Assembly (NCBI GenBank): GCA_046094825.1
Contig: JBJTIF010000092.1
Span: forward strand, 1 to 26,629
Length of the DNA stretch: 26,629 nucleotides
Direction of reading: 5' to 3'
Origin: JBJTIF01 sp046094825
Lineage (GTDB): Bacteria; Actinomycetota; UBA4738; HRBIN12
Part shown: positions 1 to 7,303 of the stretch, piece after piece
How positions within the stretch are numbered: position 1 is the first letter of the stretch
Layout of the letters: each line of letters begins with the position of its first letter
Position numbers and translations under genes: made by a program
Notes under the pieces: model-generated
Told to the model about the DNA's origin: nothing
The model's database searches: none
Seen by the model: only the letters and a program-made list of their open reading frames with translations

Positions 1-233
1 CTCGGCCTCTGGTACGTCCCGATGGGGGTGTTCCTGTGGGTCGTGGGGGGCCCCCCCGCCCGGGGGGGGGCCCCCCCCCCGGGCGCCGCCCCCCCGCCCC
101 GCCGGGGGGGGCGCGGTGGGGGCCCCGCCGGTCGGCCCGGCGGGGCGGCCCCCCGGGGGGGGGCCCCCCCCCCCGGGGCGGGGCCGGCCACGACCCACAG
201 GAACACCCCCATCGGGACGTACCAGAGGCCGAG
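1..233. repeat. Foldback inverted repeat at window edge, probable artefact
   Basis: Bases 1-46 are the exact reverse complement of bases 188-233. The 141 bases between them contain only two non-G/C bases (T117 and T132) and are largely complementary to each other around the same centre, base 117. The block consists of alternating G and C homopolymers unlike anything else in the window. It interrupts a conserved protease gene. I infer a foldback read or a mis-assembled contig end rather than a biological hairpin; sequence left of about 188 should not be trusted. Confidence 0.85.
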
Positions 234-872
234 GGGCTCGTCGCCCGCGACGGCGACCAGGAGGCCGCCGAGGCCGACGGTCGCGCCGAGCGCGCGTCCG
301 CCGACGCCGGCGATCGCGGTCGCGCGGGCGCGATCGGCCGTCATGCGCCAGAGACCAGCGCGGAGGATGCGGCCGCCATCGAGGGGCAGCGCGGGCAGGA
401 GGTTGAAGAGCGCGATGCCGACGTTCAGGAAGGCGAGCGCGAGGACGAGCGCGCCGGTGGGGCCGCGCGCGGCGGCGGGGCCGACCGAGACGAGCCCCGC
501 CGCCGCCGCGAGCACGACCGACGCCGCCGGCCCCGCGAGCGCGATCGCGAACTCCGCACCCGGCGTCCGGGCCTCCCGGTCGATCTCGGCGACCCCACCG
601 AACATGAACAGGAGGATCGACCGCACGCCGACGCCGAGTCGGTTCGCGACGAGGGCGTGCGCGAGCTCGTGGAGGGTGAGGCACGCGAAGAAGCTCACCC
701 CGAGACTGATGGCCATCGCCGCGAGGACGACGGCGGAGCCCTCCGGGAAGAGCTCTCGGAACCCCCGGAAGCCCGCGACGACGACGAGCGCGAGGACCCC
801 GAACCACGAGAGATGGACGCCGACCGAGATCCCGGCGATCCGGACGATCTCGAAGCGCCGCCGGATCGCCAT
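1..872 (-). CDS. M50 family (site-2 protease-like) intramembrane metalloprotease, 3' end missing
   Basis: Predicted membrane-embedded zinc protease of the S2P/M50 family. It begins MAIRRRFEIVRIAGI. The zinc motif HELAH lies at residues 68-72 in a hydrophobic segment. The third ligand region NLLPALPLDGGR places D165 in the usual LDGG motif. Between them is FMFGGVAEI, also typical of the family. Several further hydrophobic stretches indicate about four or more membrane helices. No PDZ domain lies between the two motifs, so this is a minimal S2P rather than an RseP type; CBS domains could follow but are not visible. The frame stays open to the window edge, but only 188-872 is credible because 1-187 belongs to the foldback. 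The ATG at 872 follows a TAGGCT box by 6 nt. An HtrA-like protease lies just upstream on the same strand. Such proteases cleave membrane-anchored regulators; the substrate is unknown. Confidence 0.85.
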   Translation of the reverse strand, partial: MAIRRRFEIVRIAGISVGVHLSWFGVLALVVVAGFRGFRELFPEGSAVVLAAMAISLGVSFFACLTLHELAHALVANRLGVGVRSILLFMFGGVAEIDREARTPGAEFAIALAGPAASVVLAAAAGLVSVGPAAARGPTGALVLALAFLNVGIALFNLLPALPLDGGRILRAGLWRMTADRARATAIAGVGGRALGATVGLGGLLVAVAGDEPLGLWYVPMGVFLWVVAGPAPGGGAPPRGAAPPGRPAGPPPRPPRRGGGAAPGGGAPPRAGGPPTTHRNTPIGTYQRP

Positions 873-878
873 GGGCCG

Positions 879-884
879 AGCCTA
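879..884 (-). promoter_or_regulatory. Putative -10 box (TAGGCT) of the M50 gene
   Basis: TAGGCT on the minus strand ends 6 nt before the ATG at 872, and no Shine-Dalgarno sequence fits in between. This matches the spacing seen at several other genes here and suggests a leaderless transcript. No -35 box was recognised. Confidence 0.5.
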
Positions 885-890
885 GGGGAC

Positions 891-912
891 GCTCCCCCGT
901 CGGGCGGGGAGC
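891..912 (-). terminator. Hairpin after the htrA-like gene
   Basis: A 7-bp stem (GCTCCCC with GGGGAGC) and an 8-nt loop lie 5 nt past the htrA-like stop codon and just ahead of the M50 promoter box. There is no clear U-tract, so this is a plausible but weak terminator. Confidence 0.35.
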
Positions 913-916
913 CGGC

Positions 917-2026
917 TCAGCCGGTCGGCAGCGGGTTGATCCCGAGCGTGAGCGTGAACGTGCGCCGGACGCCGTCCGGCAGCACGACGTCGACCGCGAC
1001 GCGGTCTCCGGGTTCGCGCTCCCGCACGAGCTCCCCGAGGAAGCGCCCGGCCGTGACCGCGCGCCCGTCGAACGCCACGAGGACGTCTCCGGGCCGGATC
1101 CCGGCGCGATCGGCCGCGCTCCCCGGCGCGACACCCACGACGAAGACCCCCGCGTCCACGGACAGCCCCTGCTGGAGGACGAGGGTCGGCGTCACGTCGA
1201 CGGTGCTCACCCCGAGGTAGGCCACCGGGGCCGCGGGGTCCTCCTCGGCGTCACGGATCGTGGGGATCGCCGCATCGATCGCGATCGCGAACCCGATGTT
1301 CTCCGCCCGCGTCGAGCCCGCGGTGTTGATGCCGATGACCCGACCTCGCAGATCGACGAGGGGCCCGCCGGAGTTGCCGGGGTTGATCGCGGCATCCGTC
1401 TGGACGACGTCGGTGTACGTGCGCACCCCATCCGTGCACTCGGTGCAGTTCGCATCCGGCACGGTGATCGTCCGATCCCGGGCGGAGACGACCCCGGTCG
1501 TGACCGACGGCCCACCCTCGAGCGCGAGCGCGTACCCGATCGCGACCACCTGCTGGCCGAGGACGAGATCATCCGAACTCCCGAGCGTGACCGTCGGGAG
1601 TCCGGTGGCGTCGATCGCGAGCACCGCGAGGTCGGCCTGCGGATCGCCCCCGATCACCCGAGCCTCGTAGCGCTCCGGATCGTCGCCCGAGGTCGTGACG
1701 GTGATCCGCTGCGCCTGCTCGACGACGTGGTAGTTCGTGACGACGATCCCGTCCGCCCGGACGATGAAGCCCGTTCCGACCCCGCGTCGGTCGCGACCGG
1801 CGAGCGTCTCGCCGGTCTCCGCGGTCACGTTCACGACCGCCGGCAGGACCGACTCCACGACGGCCACGACCGCGTCCGCGGGGGAGCCACCGACGGCGAC
1901 GACCGACCTGACGTGCGCGTCGCCGCCGGCGACGGTGGATCCGTCGAGGACGCTCCCGGAGCAGCCCGCGGCGAGGACGACGGCGAGGGCCGCGGCGGCA
2001 GCGGTGCGGCAGATCGGTCGGTGCAT
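917..2026 (-). CDS. HtrA/DegP-like trypsin-fold serine protease with PDZ domain, lipoprotein
   Basis: Predicted extracytoplasmic protease of the HtrA family, 369 aa. The N terminus is a lipoprotein signal with lipobox LAAGC (C22), so it should be lipid-anchored outside the membrane. The triad is clear: H100 in TNYHVV, D132 in ADLAVLAID and S219 in GNSGGP. One PDZ domain fills about residues 270-365 (YLGVS, GSAADRAGIRPGDVLVAFDG). A CTEC pair (C194, C197) sits in a loop between the Asp and Ser motifs and is unusual. The frame is open 195 nt further upstream, but the ATG at 2026 is preferred: it starts at the signal peptide and has a GGAGGG ribosome binding site about 10 nt upstream. The M50 protease gene follows 44 nt downstream. 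The family role is folding-stress proteolysis; the substrate is not predictable. Confidence 0.93.
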   Translation of the reverse strand: MHRPICRTAAAAALAVVLAAGCSGSVLDGSTVAGGDAHVRSVVAVGGSPADAVVAVVESVLPAVVNVTAETGETLAGRDRRGVGTGFIVRADGIVVTNYHVVEQAQRITVTTSGDDPERYEARVIGGDPQADLAVLAIDATGLPTVTLGSSDDLVLGQQVVAIGYALALEGGPSVTTGVVSARDRTITVPDANCTECTDGVRTYTDVVQTDAAINPGNSGGPLVDLRGRVIGINTAGSTRAENIGFAIAIDAAIPTIRDAEEDPAAPVAYLGVSTVDVTPTLVLQQGLSVDAGVFVVGVAPGSAADRAGIRPGDVLVAFDGRAVTAGRFLGELVREREPGDRVAVDVVLPDGVRRTFTLTLGINPLPTG

Positions 2027-2056
2027 CGGGGAGAGCCCTCCGTTCGGGATGCCGCC

Positions 2057-2062
2057 AGTGTA
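2057..2062 (-). promoter_or_regulatory. Putative -10 box (TACACT) of the htrA-like gene
   Basis: TACACT lies 30 nt before the ATG at 2026, leaving room for a leader of about 24 nt that carries the GGAGGG ribosome binding site. The same hexamer precedes the ABC-F gene. No -35 match is seen. Confidence 0.4.
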
Positions 2063-2082
2063 GGACCGGCCCACCGCGTCCC

Positions 2083-3681
2083 CTACGCGAGCGCCACGAG
2101 GTCGAGGAACCCGTCGTCCCACGCGGTGAGCTCCCCCTCCGGCATCGCGAGGACGCGGTCGGGTGCGAGGGCTTCGACGAAGCCGACGTCGTGGCTCACG
2201 ACGAGCATCGTGCCGGGCCACGCGGCGAGCGCCTCCGCGATGGCCGTCCGCGAGGGGGAGTCGAGGTTGTTCGTCGGTTCGTCCAGCAGGAGCAGGTTCC
2301 GGCGCCCCGCGACGAGCTGCGCGAGGGCGAGCTTCGTCTTCTCCCCGCCGGAGAGCGTGCCCGCATCCTGCGACGCCATCGCGCCCCGGAGCCCGAACAT
2401 CCCCAGGAGCGAGCGGAGCGCCTGGTCGTCCGCTTCCGTCGACTCGCGTCGGACGTGCTGGAGCACCGACGTCCCGGCCGCGATGCCCTCGTGCTCCTGG
2501 GCGTAGTAGCCGAGCGAGACGTTCGCACCGAGCCGGAACGATCCCGCGTCGGCCGACGTCACCTCGGCGAGGATCTTCAGCAGCGAGGTCTTCCCTGCGC
2601 CATTCAGCCCGAGCAGGAGGAGCCGCTCGCCGCGGTGGAGGTCGAACGAGACATCCGCGAACACCGGGTCGCCGCCGTACCCCTTCGAGAGGCCGACGGC
2701 CTCGAGGACGAGGTCCCCCGATCGCGGGGGGGCCGGGAGGCGGTAGCGGGTCGCGCGCTCGCGGGCCGGGCCCGTCACCGCGACGCGGCGCAGGCGCTCC
2801 GCCCGCGTGTCGAGCGTCTTCGCCTTCCGGGCGCGCTTCTCCGTCTGCCCCCGCATCGAATCCGCGAGCGTCTCGAGGCGCTTGATCTCCGCCGCCTGCC
2901 GCAGCGCGAGGGCGCGGAGCCGCTCCTCGTCCTGCCGGCGGGCCTCGCGGTACTTCGAGTACGTGCCTCGGTACTGGACGACCCCGTCCCGGTCGAGGTG
3001 GATGATGCGGGTGATCGCAGCGTCGAGCAGCGCGAGGTCGTGGCTCACGACGACGAGGGCGCCGCGGAACCCCGCGAGGAAGCGCATGAGCCAGTGCTTC
3101 GCATCGACGTCGAGGTGGTTCGTCGGCTCGTCGAGCAACAGGACGTCGCTCTCCGCGAACAGGATCCGAGCGAGCTCGAGTCGTCGTCGCTCCCCGCCCG
3201 ATAGCGCGCCGACGGGGAGCCCGAGGCGGTCCTGGGCGAGCCCGAGCCCGGCCGCGATGCGGCGCGCCTCGGCCTCCCCGGAGTAGCCCCCCGCCGCCCG
3301 GTACCGCTCCTCGAGCCGCGAGAACCGCGCGACGTTGGCCTCGCTCGGACGTTCCTCGACCCGCAGGCGCTCCTTCTCGAGTCGGACGGCCATCGCGTCG
3401 AGGTCGCGGGCGTCGAGGAGGTGGCCGAGCGCCGAGCGGGCGTCGTCGTCGGCCCGCTGCCGGGGGTCCTGCTGCAGGTAGCCGAGCCGCCCCCGGATGT
3501 GGATCGCGCCGGCGAGCGGCGGGTCCTCGCCCGCGAGGACGCGCAGGAGGCTCGTCTTGCCCGCGCCGTTGCGACCGACGACGCCAGCCCTCTCGTCGGC
3601 GCCGAGGACGAAGGAGAGCCCCTCGAGGATCGGGAGCCCTGCCACCTCTACGGCGAGGTCACGGACCTCGAGCGTGCTCAT
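2083..3681 (-). CDS. ABC-F family ATPase (ribosome-associated, non-transport)
   Basis: A soluble protein of 532 aa with two ABC ATPase domains and no membrane segments, as expected for ABC-F translation factors that act at the ribosomal E site. Domain 1 has Walker A GRNGAGKT (36-43), signature LSGGERRRLELA and Walker B LLLDEPTNHLD. An Arg/Lys-rich charged linker follows (QTEKRARKAKTLDTRAERL is part of it), the expected P-site tRNA-interaction motif. Domain 2 has GLNGAGKT (about 357-364), LSGGEKTKLALAQ and LLLLDEPTNNLD. The ATG at 3681 is chosen because the open frame upstream runs through the tRNA gene, and because a TACACT box ends 7 nt before it. ABC-F proteins are either housekeeping (EttA-, Uup-like) or antibiotic-protection factors; nothing here decides which. 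Confidence 0.93.
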   Translation of the reverse strand: MSTLEVRDLAVEVAGLPILEGLSFVLGADERAGVVGRNGAGKTSLLRVLAGEDPPLAGAIHIRGRLGYLQQDPRQRADDDARSALGHLLDARDLDAMAVRLEKERLRVEERPSEANVARFSRLEERYRAAGGYSGEAEARRIAAGLGLAQDRLGLPVGALSGGERRRLELARILFAESDVLLLDEPTNHLDVDAKHWLMRFLAGFRGALVVVSHDLALLDAAITRIIHLDRDGVVQYRGTYSKYREARRQDEERLRALALRQAAEIKRLETLADSMRGQTEKRARKAKTLDTRAERLRRVAVTGPARERATRYRLPAPPRSGDLVLEAVGLSKGYGGDPVFADVSFDLHRGERLLLLGLNGAGKTSLLKILAEVTSADAGSFRLGANVSLGYYAQEHEGIAAGTSVLQHVRRESTEADDQALRSLLGMFGLRGAMASQDAGTLSGGEKTKLALAQLVAGRRNLLLLDEPTNNLDSPSRTAIAEALAAWPGTMLVVSHDVGFVEALAPDRVLAMPEGELTAWDDGFLDLVALA

Positions 3682-3688
3682 GGGGACG

Positions 3689-3694
3689 AGTGTA
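3689..3694 (-). promoter_or_regulatory. Putative -10 box (TACACT) of the ABC-F gene
   Basis: TACACT ends 7 nt before the ATG at 3681, and the intervening bases have no ribosome binding site. This is leaderless geometry. It lies between the tRNA-Leu 3' end and the gene. Confidence 0.5.
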
Positions 3695-3717
3695 GGGCCG
3701 GGCCCGGAGGGACCCCT

Positions 3718-3806
<89 letters not shown>

Positions 3807-3816
3807 GTGCGCGCGC

Positions 3817-3822
3817 AGTCTA
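3817..3822 (-). promoter_or_regulatory. Putative -10 box (TAGACT) of the tRNA-Leu gene
   Basis: TAGACT ends 10 nt before the mature tRNA 5' end and lies after the secG terminator, so the tRNA probably has its own promoter. The same hexamer occurs upstream of oppC1 at 10340-10335. Confidence 0.45.
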
Positions 3823-3831
3823 CCAACGAGG

Positions 3832-3856
3832 GGCGGCCGCCCATCGGGCGACCGCC
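3832..3856 (-). terminator. Rho-independent-type terminator after secG
   Basis: In the minus-strand RNA an 11-bp stem including one G-U pair closes on a 3-nt loop (GAU), starting 4 nt after the secG stop. It is followed by CCTCGTTGG, a tail similar to that of the hairpin after oppA1. It separates secG from the tRNA-Leu gene. Confidence 0.6.
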
Positions 3857-3860
3857 GGGC

Positions 3861-4082
3861 TCACCACTGCCAGGAGAGCCAGAAGGTCGACAGCCCGAAG
3901 ACGACCGCCGTGACGACGGTGATCCGGTCGAGCCGTCGCTCGAGCGAGGTCCCCCCGGAGAGGCTGCTCGCGCCCCCGAACATGTCGGACAGGCCGCTCC
4001 CCTTCCCCGAGTGGAGCAGGATGAACACGATGAGGAAGAGCGAGGAGAGGATGTTCAGCACGAGCATCGCGACCTTCAGCAC
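3861..4082 (-). CDS. secG: Preprotein translocase subunit SecG
   Basis: Small membrane protein of the SecYEG channel, 73 aa, a normal SecG length. Residues 1-22 form a first membrane helix. The conserved cytosolic loop HSGKGSGLSDMFGG follows at about 24-37, then a linker with SLERRLDRIT, then a second helix that ends the protein. SecG assists SecA-driven export and would serve all the lipoproteins in this window. The start is GTG at 4082, 6 nt after a TAGGAT box. It sits 9 nt downstream of oppF, so read-through from the transporter operon is also possible. In many Gram-positive genomes secG directly follows tpiA; here eight transporter genes separate it from tpiA and apgM. Confidence 0.95.
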   Translation of the reverse strand: MLKVAMLVLNILSSLFLIVFILLHSGKGSGLSDMFGGASSLSGGTSLERRLDRITVVTAVVFGLSTFWLSWQW

Positions 4083-4088
4083 GCGCCC

Positions 4089-4094
4089 ATCCTA
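4089..4094 (-). promoter_or_regulatory. Putative -10 box (TAGGAT) of secG, overlapping the oppF stop
   Basis: TAGGAT ends 6 nt before the GTG of secG. Its first three bases are also the TAG stop of oppF, so part of the match is forced by that codon. The same hexamer in the same position at uvrC and uvrA raises its credibility. Confidence 0.4.
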
Positions 4095-5141
4095 CCGTTC
4101 GATGACGGCGCGGTCCGGGAGGGGGAAGTGGCAGGCCGCGACCTGGCCCGGGTGGTGGGGCAGGAGCTCGGGCTCCTCCGCGGCGCACCGCGGGAGTTGG
4201 GCGTTCGGGCAGCGCGGGTGGAACCGACACCCGGACGGGGGGTCGATCGGGGACGGGACGTCGCCCTCGAGGATGATCCGGCGGCGGCTCCGAGCGAGGT
4301 TCGGGTCAGGGATCGGCACCGCGGACAGCAGGGCCCCGGTGTACGGGTGCTTCGGGTTCGCGTAGAGGTCGTCACCCCTCGCGAGCTCGGCGATCTTGCC
4401 GAGGTACATGACCGCCACGCGGTCGGAGACGTGCTTCACGACCGAGAGGTCGTGGGCGATGAAGAGGTAGGTGAGGTTGAACTCCGTCTGGAGGTCCTTC
4501 AGGAGGTTCAGGACCTGCGCCTGGATCGACACGTCGAGGGCCGAGACCGGCTCGTCGCACACGATGAGCTTCGGACGCAGGGCGAGCGCGCGTGCGACGC
4601 CGATGCGCTGGCGCTGGCCGCCGGAGAACTCGTGCGGGTACCGGTTGTAGTGCTCCGGGTTCAGGCCGACGAGCTCCATGAGCTGCTGGACCTCCCCACG
4701 GACCTTGTCCTTCGGCACGACGTTGTGGAGGCGGAACGGCTCGCCGATGATCGACCCGACGGTCTTCCGCGGGTTCAGGGAGGCCATCGGGTCCTGGAAG
4801 ATCATCTGCATATCGCGCCGGCGGGTGCGGAGCTCCTTGCCCGAGAGGTTCGTGATGTCGTGCCCCTCGAACTCGATCGTCCCCTCGGTCGCGTCGTAGA
4901 GCCGCATGATCGTGCGGGCGAGGGTGGACTTGCCGCACCCGGTCTCCCCGACGAGGCCGACGGTCTCCCCCGGGAAGACATCGAGGTCGATGCCGTCCAC
5001 GGCACGGACGTCGCCGACCCGTCGCTGGATGACGATGCCCTGCGTGATCGGGAAGTACTTCTTCAGCCCACGGACGCGGATGAGAGGCGCGCGCCCGCCG
5101 CCCGCGGGCGCCGACGAGGTCGGAGCCGTCTCGACGCTCAT
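4092..5141 (-). CDS. oppF: Peptide/nickel-type ABC transporter ATP-binding protein (OppF/DppF)
   Basis: Second ATPase of an Opp/Dpp importer, 349 aa, energising uptake through the OppB/OppC pores. Walker A GETGCGKS is at 65-72, the Q-loop at IFQDP (about 114-118), signature EFSGGQRQRIGVARAL at about 171-186 and Walker B LIVCDEP with E197. It is followed by SALDVSIQ and the switch histidine in IAHDLS. The C-terminal oligopeptide-ATPase extension carries Cys residues (CRFHPRCP, RCAAEE, ACHFP) that in related ATPases bind an iron-sulfur cluster. The ATG at 5141 overlaps the TGA of oppD as ATGA, showing translational coupling; longer frames upstream are out of family. It is the last gene of the transporter operon. 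Substrate: peptides are likely, but nickel or sugars cannot be excluded. Confidence 0.94.
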   Translation of the reverse strand: MSVETAPTSSAPAGGGRAPLIRVRGLKKYFPITQGIVIQRRVGDVRAVDGIDLDVFPGETVGLVGETGCGKSTLARTIMRLYDATEGTIEFEGHDITNLSGKELRTRRRDMQMIFQDPMASLNPRKTVGSIIGEPFRLHNVVPKDKVRGEVQQLMELVGLNPEHYNRYPHEFSGGQRQRIGVARALALRPKLIVCDEPVSALDVSIQAQVLNLLKDLQTEFNLTYLFIAHDLSVVKHVSDRVAVMYLGKIAELARGDDLYANPKHPYTGALLSAVPIPDPNLARSRRRIILEGDVPSPIDPPSGCRFHPRCPNAQLPRCAAEEPELLPHHPGQVAACHFPLPDRAVIER

Positions 5142-6151
5142 GTCCGGACGAGCACCTCCTCGCGGAAGATCCGCTCCTTGTCGCCCTGCGGCAGGTGGCA
5201 GGCCGCCGCGTGGTGGCCGTCGCTCGGGATGAGCGCCGGGGTCTCCGTCCTGCACCGATCGAGCGCGTAGGGGCAGCGCGGGTGGAAGGCGCACCCCGAC
5301 GGGACGTTGATGAGCGACGGGGGCAGGCCCTTGATCGGGTTCAGGCGACCGTGTCCCGCTTGGTCGAGGCGGGCGATCGAGCGCAGGAGCCCCCACGTGT
5401 ACGGGTGGTGCGCGTCGTAGTAGATGTCGTCGCGGTTACCGATCTCGACCGCCTTGCCGGCGTACATGACCTGGATGTTGTCGCAGTGCTCCGCCACCAC
5501 CCCGAGGTCGTGCGTGATCATGACGACCGACGCCCCGAACTCGTCCTTCAGGCGGTCGATGAGGTCGAGGATCTGCGCCTGCACCGTCACGTCGAGTGCG
5601 GTCGTCGGCTCGTCCGCGATGAGGAGGTCGGGGTCGAGCGCGAGCGCCATCGCGATCATGGCGCGCTGGCGCATGCCGCCGGAGAACTCGTGCGGGTACT
5701 GTGCCGCGCGGTCCTTCGGCTGCGGGATACCGACCTTGTTCAGCATGTCGACGGCCCGGTCCCACGCCTCCGACTTCGAGGCGTCCTTGTGCGTCCGGAT
5801 CGCCTCCGCGATCTGCTCCCCCACCTTGTAGAACGGATGGAGCGAGGTCATCGGGTCCTGGAAGATCATGCTGATCTTCGCGCCGCGGATCGCGCGCATC
5901 TCGTCCTCCGGGAGCCGCAGGAGATCCTGCCCCCGGAAGAGGACCTCGCCGGAGATCTGGGCGTTCTTCGCCCCGGTGAGTCCGAGGACGGAGAGGAACG
6001 TCACGGACTTGCCGGACCCCGACTCGCCGACGACGCCGAGGGTCTCGCCGGGCGCCACCTGGAACGACACGCCGTCGACGGCCTTCACGACACCGTCGTC
6101 GGTCGGGAAGTGGACCTTCAGGTCCTTCACCTCGAGGAGCGGCTCTGCCAT
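5138..6151 (-). CDS. oppD: Peptide/nickel-type ABC transporter ATP-binding protein (OppD/DppD)
   Basis: First ATPase of the importer, 337 aa. Walker A GESGSGKS is at 42-49, Q-loop IFQDP at 96-100, signature EFSGGMRQRAMIAMAL at 155-170, Walker B LLIADEP with catalytic E181, then TTALDVTVQAQ and switch region ITHDLG. The C-terminal domain has CAFHPRCP, DRC and ACH cysteines, the set that binds an iron-sulfur cluster in studied relatives. The start ATG at 6151 shares its A with the TGA of oppB1 (TGATG), so the genes are translationally coupled. OppD and OppF form the heterodimeric motor. Only one such pair exists in this locus for two permease sets. Confidence 0.95.
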   Translation of the reverse strand: MAEPLLEVKDLKVHFPTDDGVVKAVDGVSFQVAPGETLGVVGESGSGKSVTFLSVLGLTGAKNAQISGEVLFRGQDLLRLPEDEMRAIRGAKISMIFQDPMTSLHPFYKVGEQIAEAIRTHKDASKSEAWDRAVDMLNKVGIPQPKDRAAQYPHEFSGGMRQRAMIAMALALDPDLLIADEPTTALDVTVQAQILDLIDRLKDEFGASVVMITHDLGVVAEHCDNIQVMYAGKAVEIGNRDDIYYDAHHPYTWGLLRSIARLDQAGHGRLNPIKGLPPSLINVPSGCAFHPRCPYALDRCRTETPALIPSDGHHAAACHLPQGDKERIFREEVLVRT

Positions 6152-7119
6152 CAGGAGTACCTCACTCGCGGGTCGAGGAACGCGTACAGGACATCCACCA
6201 CCAGGTTCGCGACCACGACGAAGAACGCCGCGATCACCGTGACGTCGAGGATCGCGTACAGGTCTCCGTCGAAGACGGAGGATACCGCGTAATTGCCGAT
6301 CCCCTGCAGGTTGAAGACGGTCTCGGTGATGATGGCCCCCCCGAGCAGGCTCCCGAGGTCGAGCCCGAAGACCGTGACGATCGGGGTCAGGCTCGCCCGA
6401 AGCCCGTGCCGGAGCACGACCCGGCTCCGGGGAAGCCCCTTTGCCCGAGCCGTCCGGATGTAGTCCTCGCTCATGACCTCGATGAGGTTCGCCCGCGAGA
6501 GGCGGGCGTACACGGCGGCGAAGGCCAGGGCGAGGACGGTCCACGGCATGAGCATGTGGAGGAACCACTCCCCGAGGCCGTACTGCGAGATCGGGTAGAA
6601 CCCCGTGCCCGGTAACCATCGGAGCTTGAACCAGAACACGAAGAGGAGCACCGGGCCGACGAAGAAGACCGGCGCCGAGACGCCGAGCAGGGCGAAGCCC
6701 ATCGAGACGCGGTCGAAGATCGACCTCGGACGGAGCGCCGAGAGGATCCCGATCGCGAGCCCGGAGAGGAGCCAGACGACCGCGGCACCGCCCGCGAGCT
6801 GGAGGGTGACGAGGAGGCGCTTCGCGATGATCGGCTTCAGGGGTCCGCGCGTGTTGAACGAGAACCCCAGCCCTGGCCAACCCCACTCATCTCCGGCCAC
6901 GAGCCGCTCGACGAACAGCCCGTACTGGACGAGGAGCGGCTTGTCGAGACCGAACTGCCGCTTCACCTCGGCGACGAGCTCCGGTGTCGGCTGCTTGCCG
7001 GCGAAGTTCACCGCTGGGTCCGTCGGCGGCATCACGAAGAAGATCACGTACGTGAGGAACGTGATGAGCAGGAGCGTCACGACGACCCAGATGAGGCGGC
7101 GGACGATGTAGCGGCCCAT
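6151..7119 (-). CDS. oppB: Peptide ABC transporter permease, OppB type, copy 1
   Basis: Inner pore subunit of a peptide-type importer, 322 aa. It begins MGRYIVRRLIWVVVTLLLI with the usual first helix and then the external loop with DPAVNFAGK. About six membrane segments follow. The cytosolic coupling (EAA) loop is EDYIRTARAKGLPRSRVV, almost identical to copy 2. The protein ends DPRVRYS. A 12-nt longer start exists at 7131, but 7119 matches the N terminus of its paralogue (MGRYLIRR). A TAGGAT box ends 10 nt before this ATG, and a strong hairpin separates it from oppA1 upstream, so it may be transcribed partly on its own together with oppD, oppF and secG. Confidence 0.93.
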   Translation of the reverse strand: MGRYIVRRLIWVVVTLLLITFLTYVIFFVMPPTDPAVNFAGKQPTPELVAEVKRQFGLDKPLLVQYGLFVERLVAGDEWGWPGLGFSFNTRGPLKPIIAKRLLVTLQLAGGAAVVWLLSGLAIGILSALRPRSIFDRVSMGFALLGVSAPVFFVGPVLLFVFWFKLRWLPGTGFYPISQYGLGEWFLHMLMPWTVLALAFAAVYARLSRANLIEVMSEDYIRTARAKGLPRSRVVLRHGLRASLTPIVTVFGLDLGSLLGGAIITETVFNLQGIGNYAVSSVFDGDLYAILDVTVIAAFFVVVANLVVDVLYAFLDPRVRYS

Positions 7120-7129
7120 GGTGGGCCGC

Positions 7130-7135
7130 ATCCTA
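7130..7135 (-). promoter_or_regulatory. Putative -10 box (TAGGAT) of oppB1
   Basis: TAGGAT ends 10 nt before the ATG at 7119, giving at most a leader of a few nucleotides. It could supply the permease-ATPase part of the operon beyond the oppA1 hairpin. No -35 box was identified. Confidence 0.35.
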
Positions 7136-7247
7136 CCCGACGTCCCCCCACGGGCCGAGGCCTCGGGTGCGGACGCCCGAGCTCCTCGGGGGCACGGCCG
7201 CGTTCCGCTGACGGAGGACGCGACCGGAGGACGAGGAAGGAGAACGA

Positions 7248-7279
7248 GGAAGGGGCCCCGCGGTCGCGGGGCCCCTTCC
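7248..7279 (-). terminator. Strong hairpin after oppA1
   Basis: A perfect 13-bp stem (GGAAGGGGCCCCG with its complement), extendable to 14 bp with a 4-nt loop, begins 25 nt after the oppA1 stop. In the minus-strand sense it is followed by TCGTTCTCCTTCC, a pyrimidine-rich tail. It lies between oppA1 and oppB1 and probably acts as a partial terminator or mRNA 3' stabiliser. Confidence 0.75.
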
Positions 7280-7303
7280 GTGCGGTGCTGCGGTGCGGGT
7301 GCG

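Noticed and set aside
47..187. G-quadruplex or regulatory hairpin
   Set aside because: Symmetry with flanking copied sequence and interruption of a conserved gene make an assembly artefact far more likely.
22..1220. Plus-strand frames across the window start
   Set aside because: They run through the foldback block and antisense to the M50 gene and the htrA-like gene end; Pro/Gly/Arg-rich low complexity.
2027..2221. Longer N terminus for the htrA-like gene
   Set aside because: It would overlap the ABC-F gene end, bury the signal peptide internally, and lacks the GGAGGG site present at 2026.
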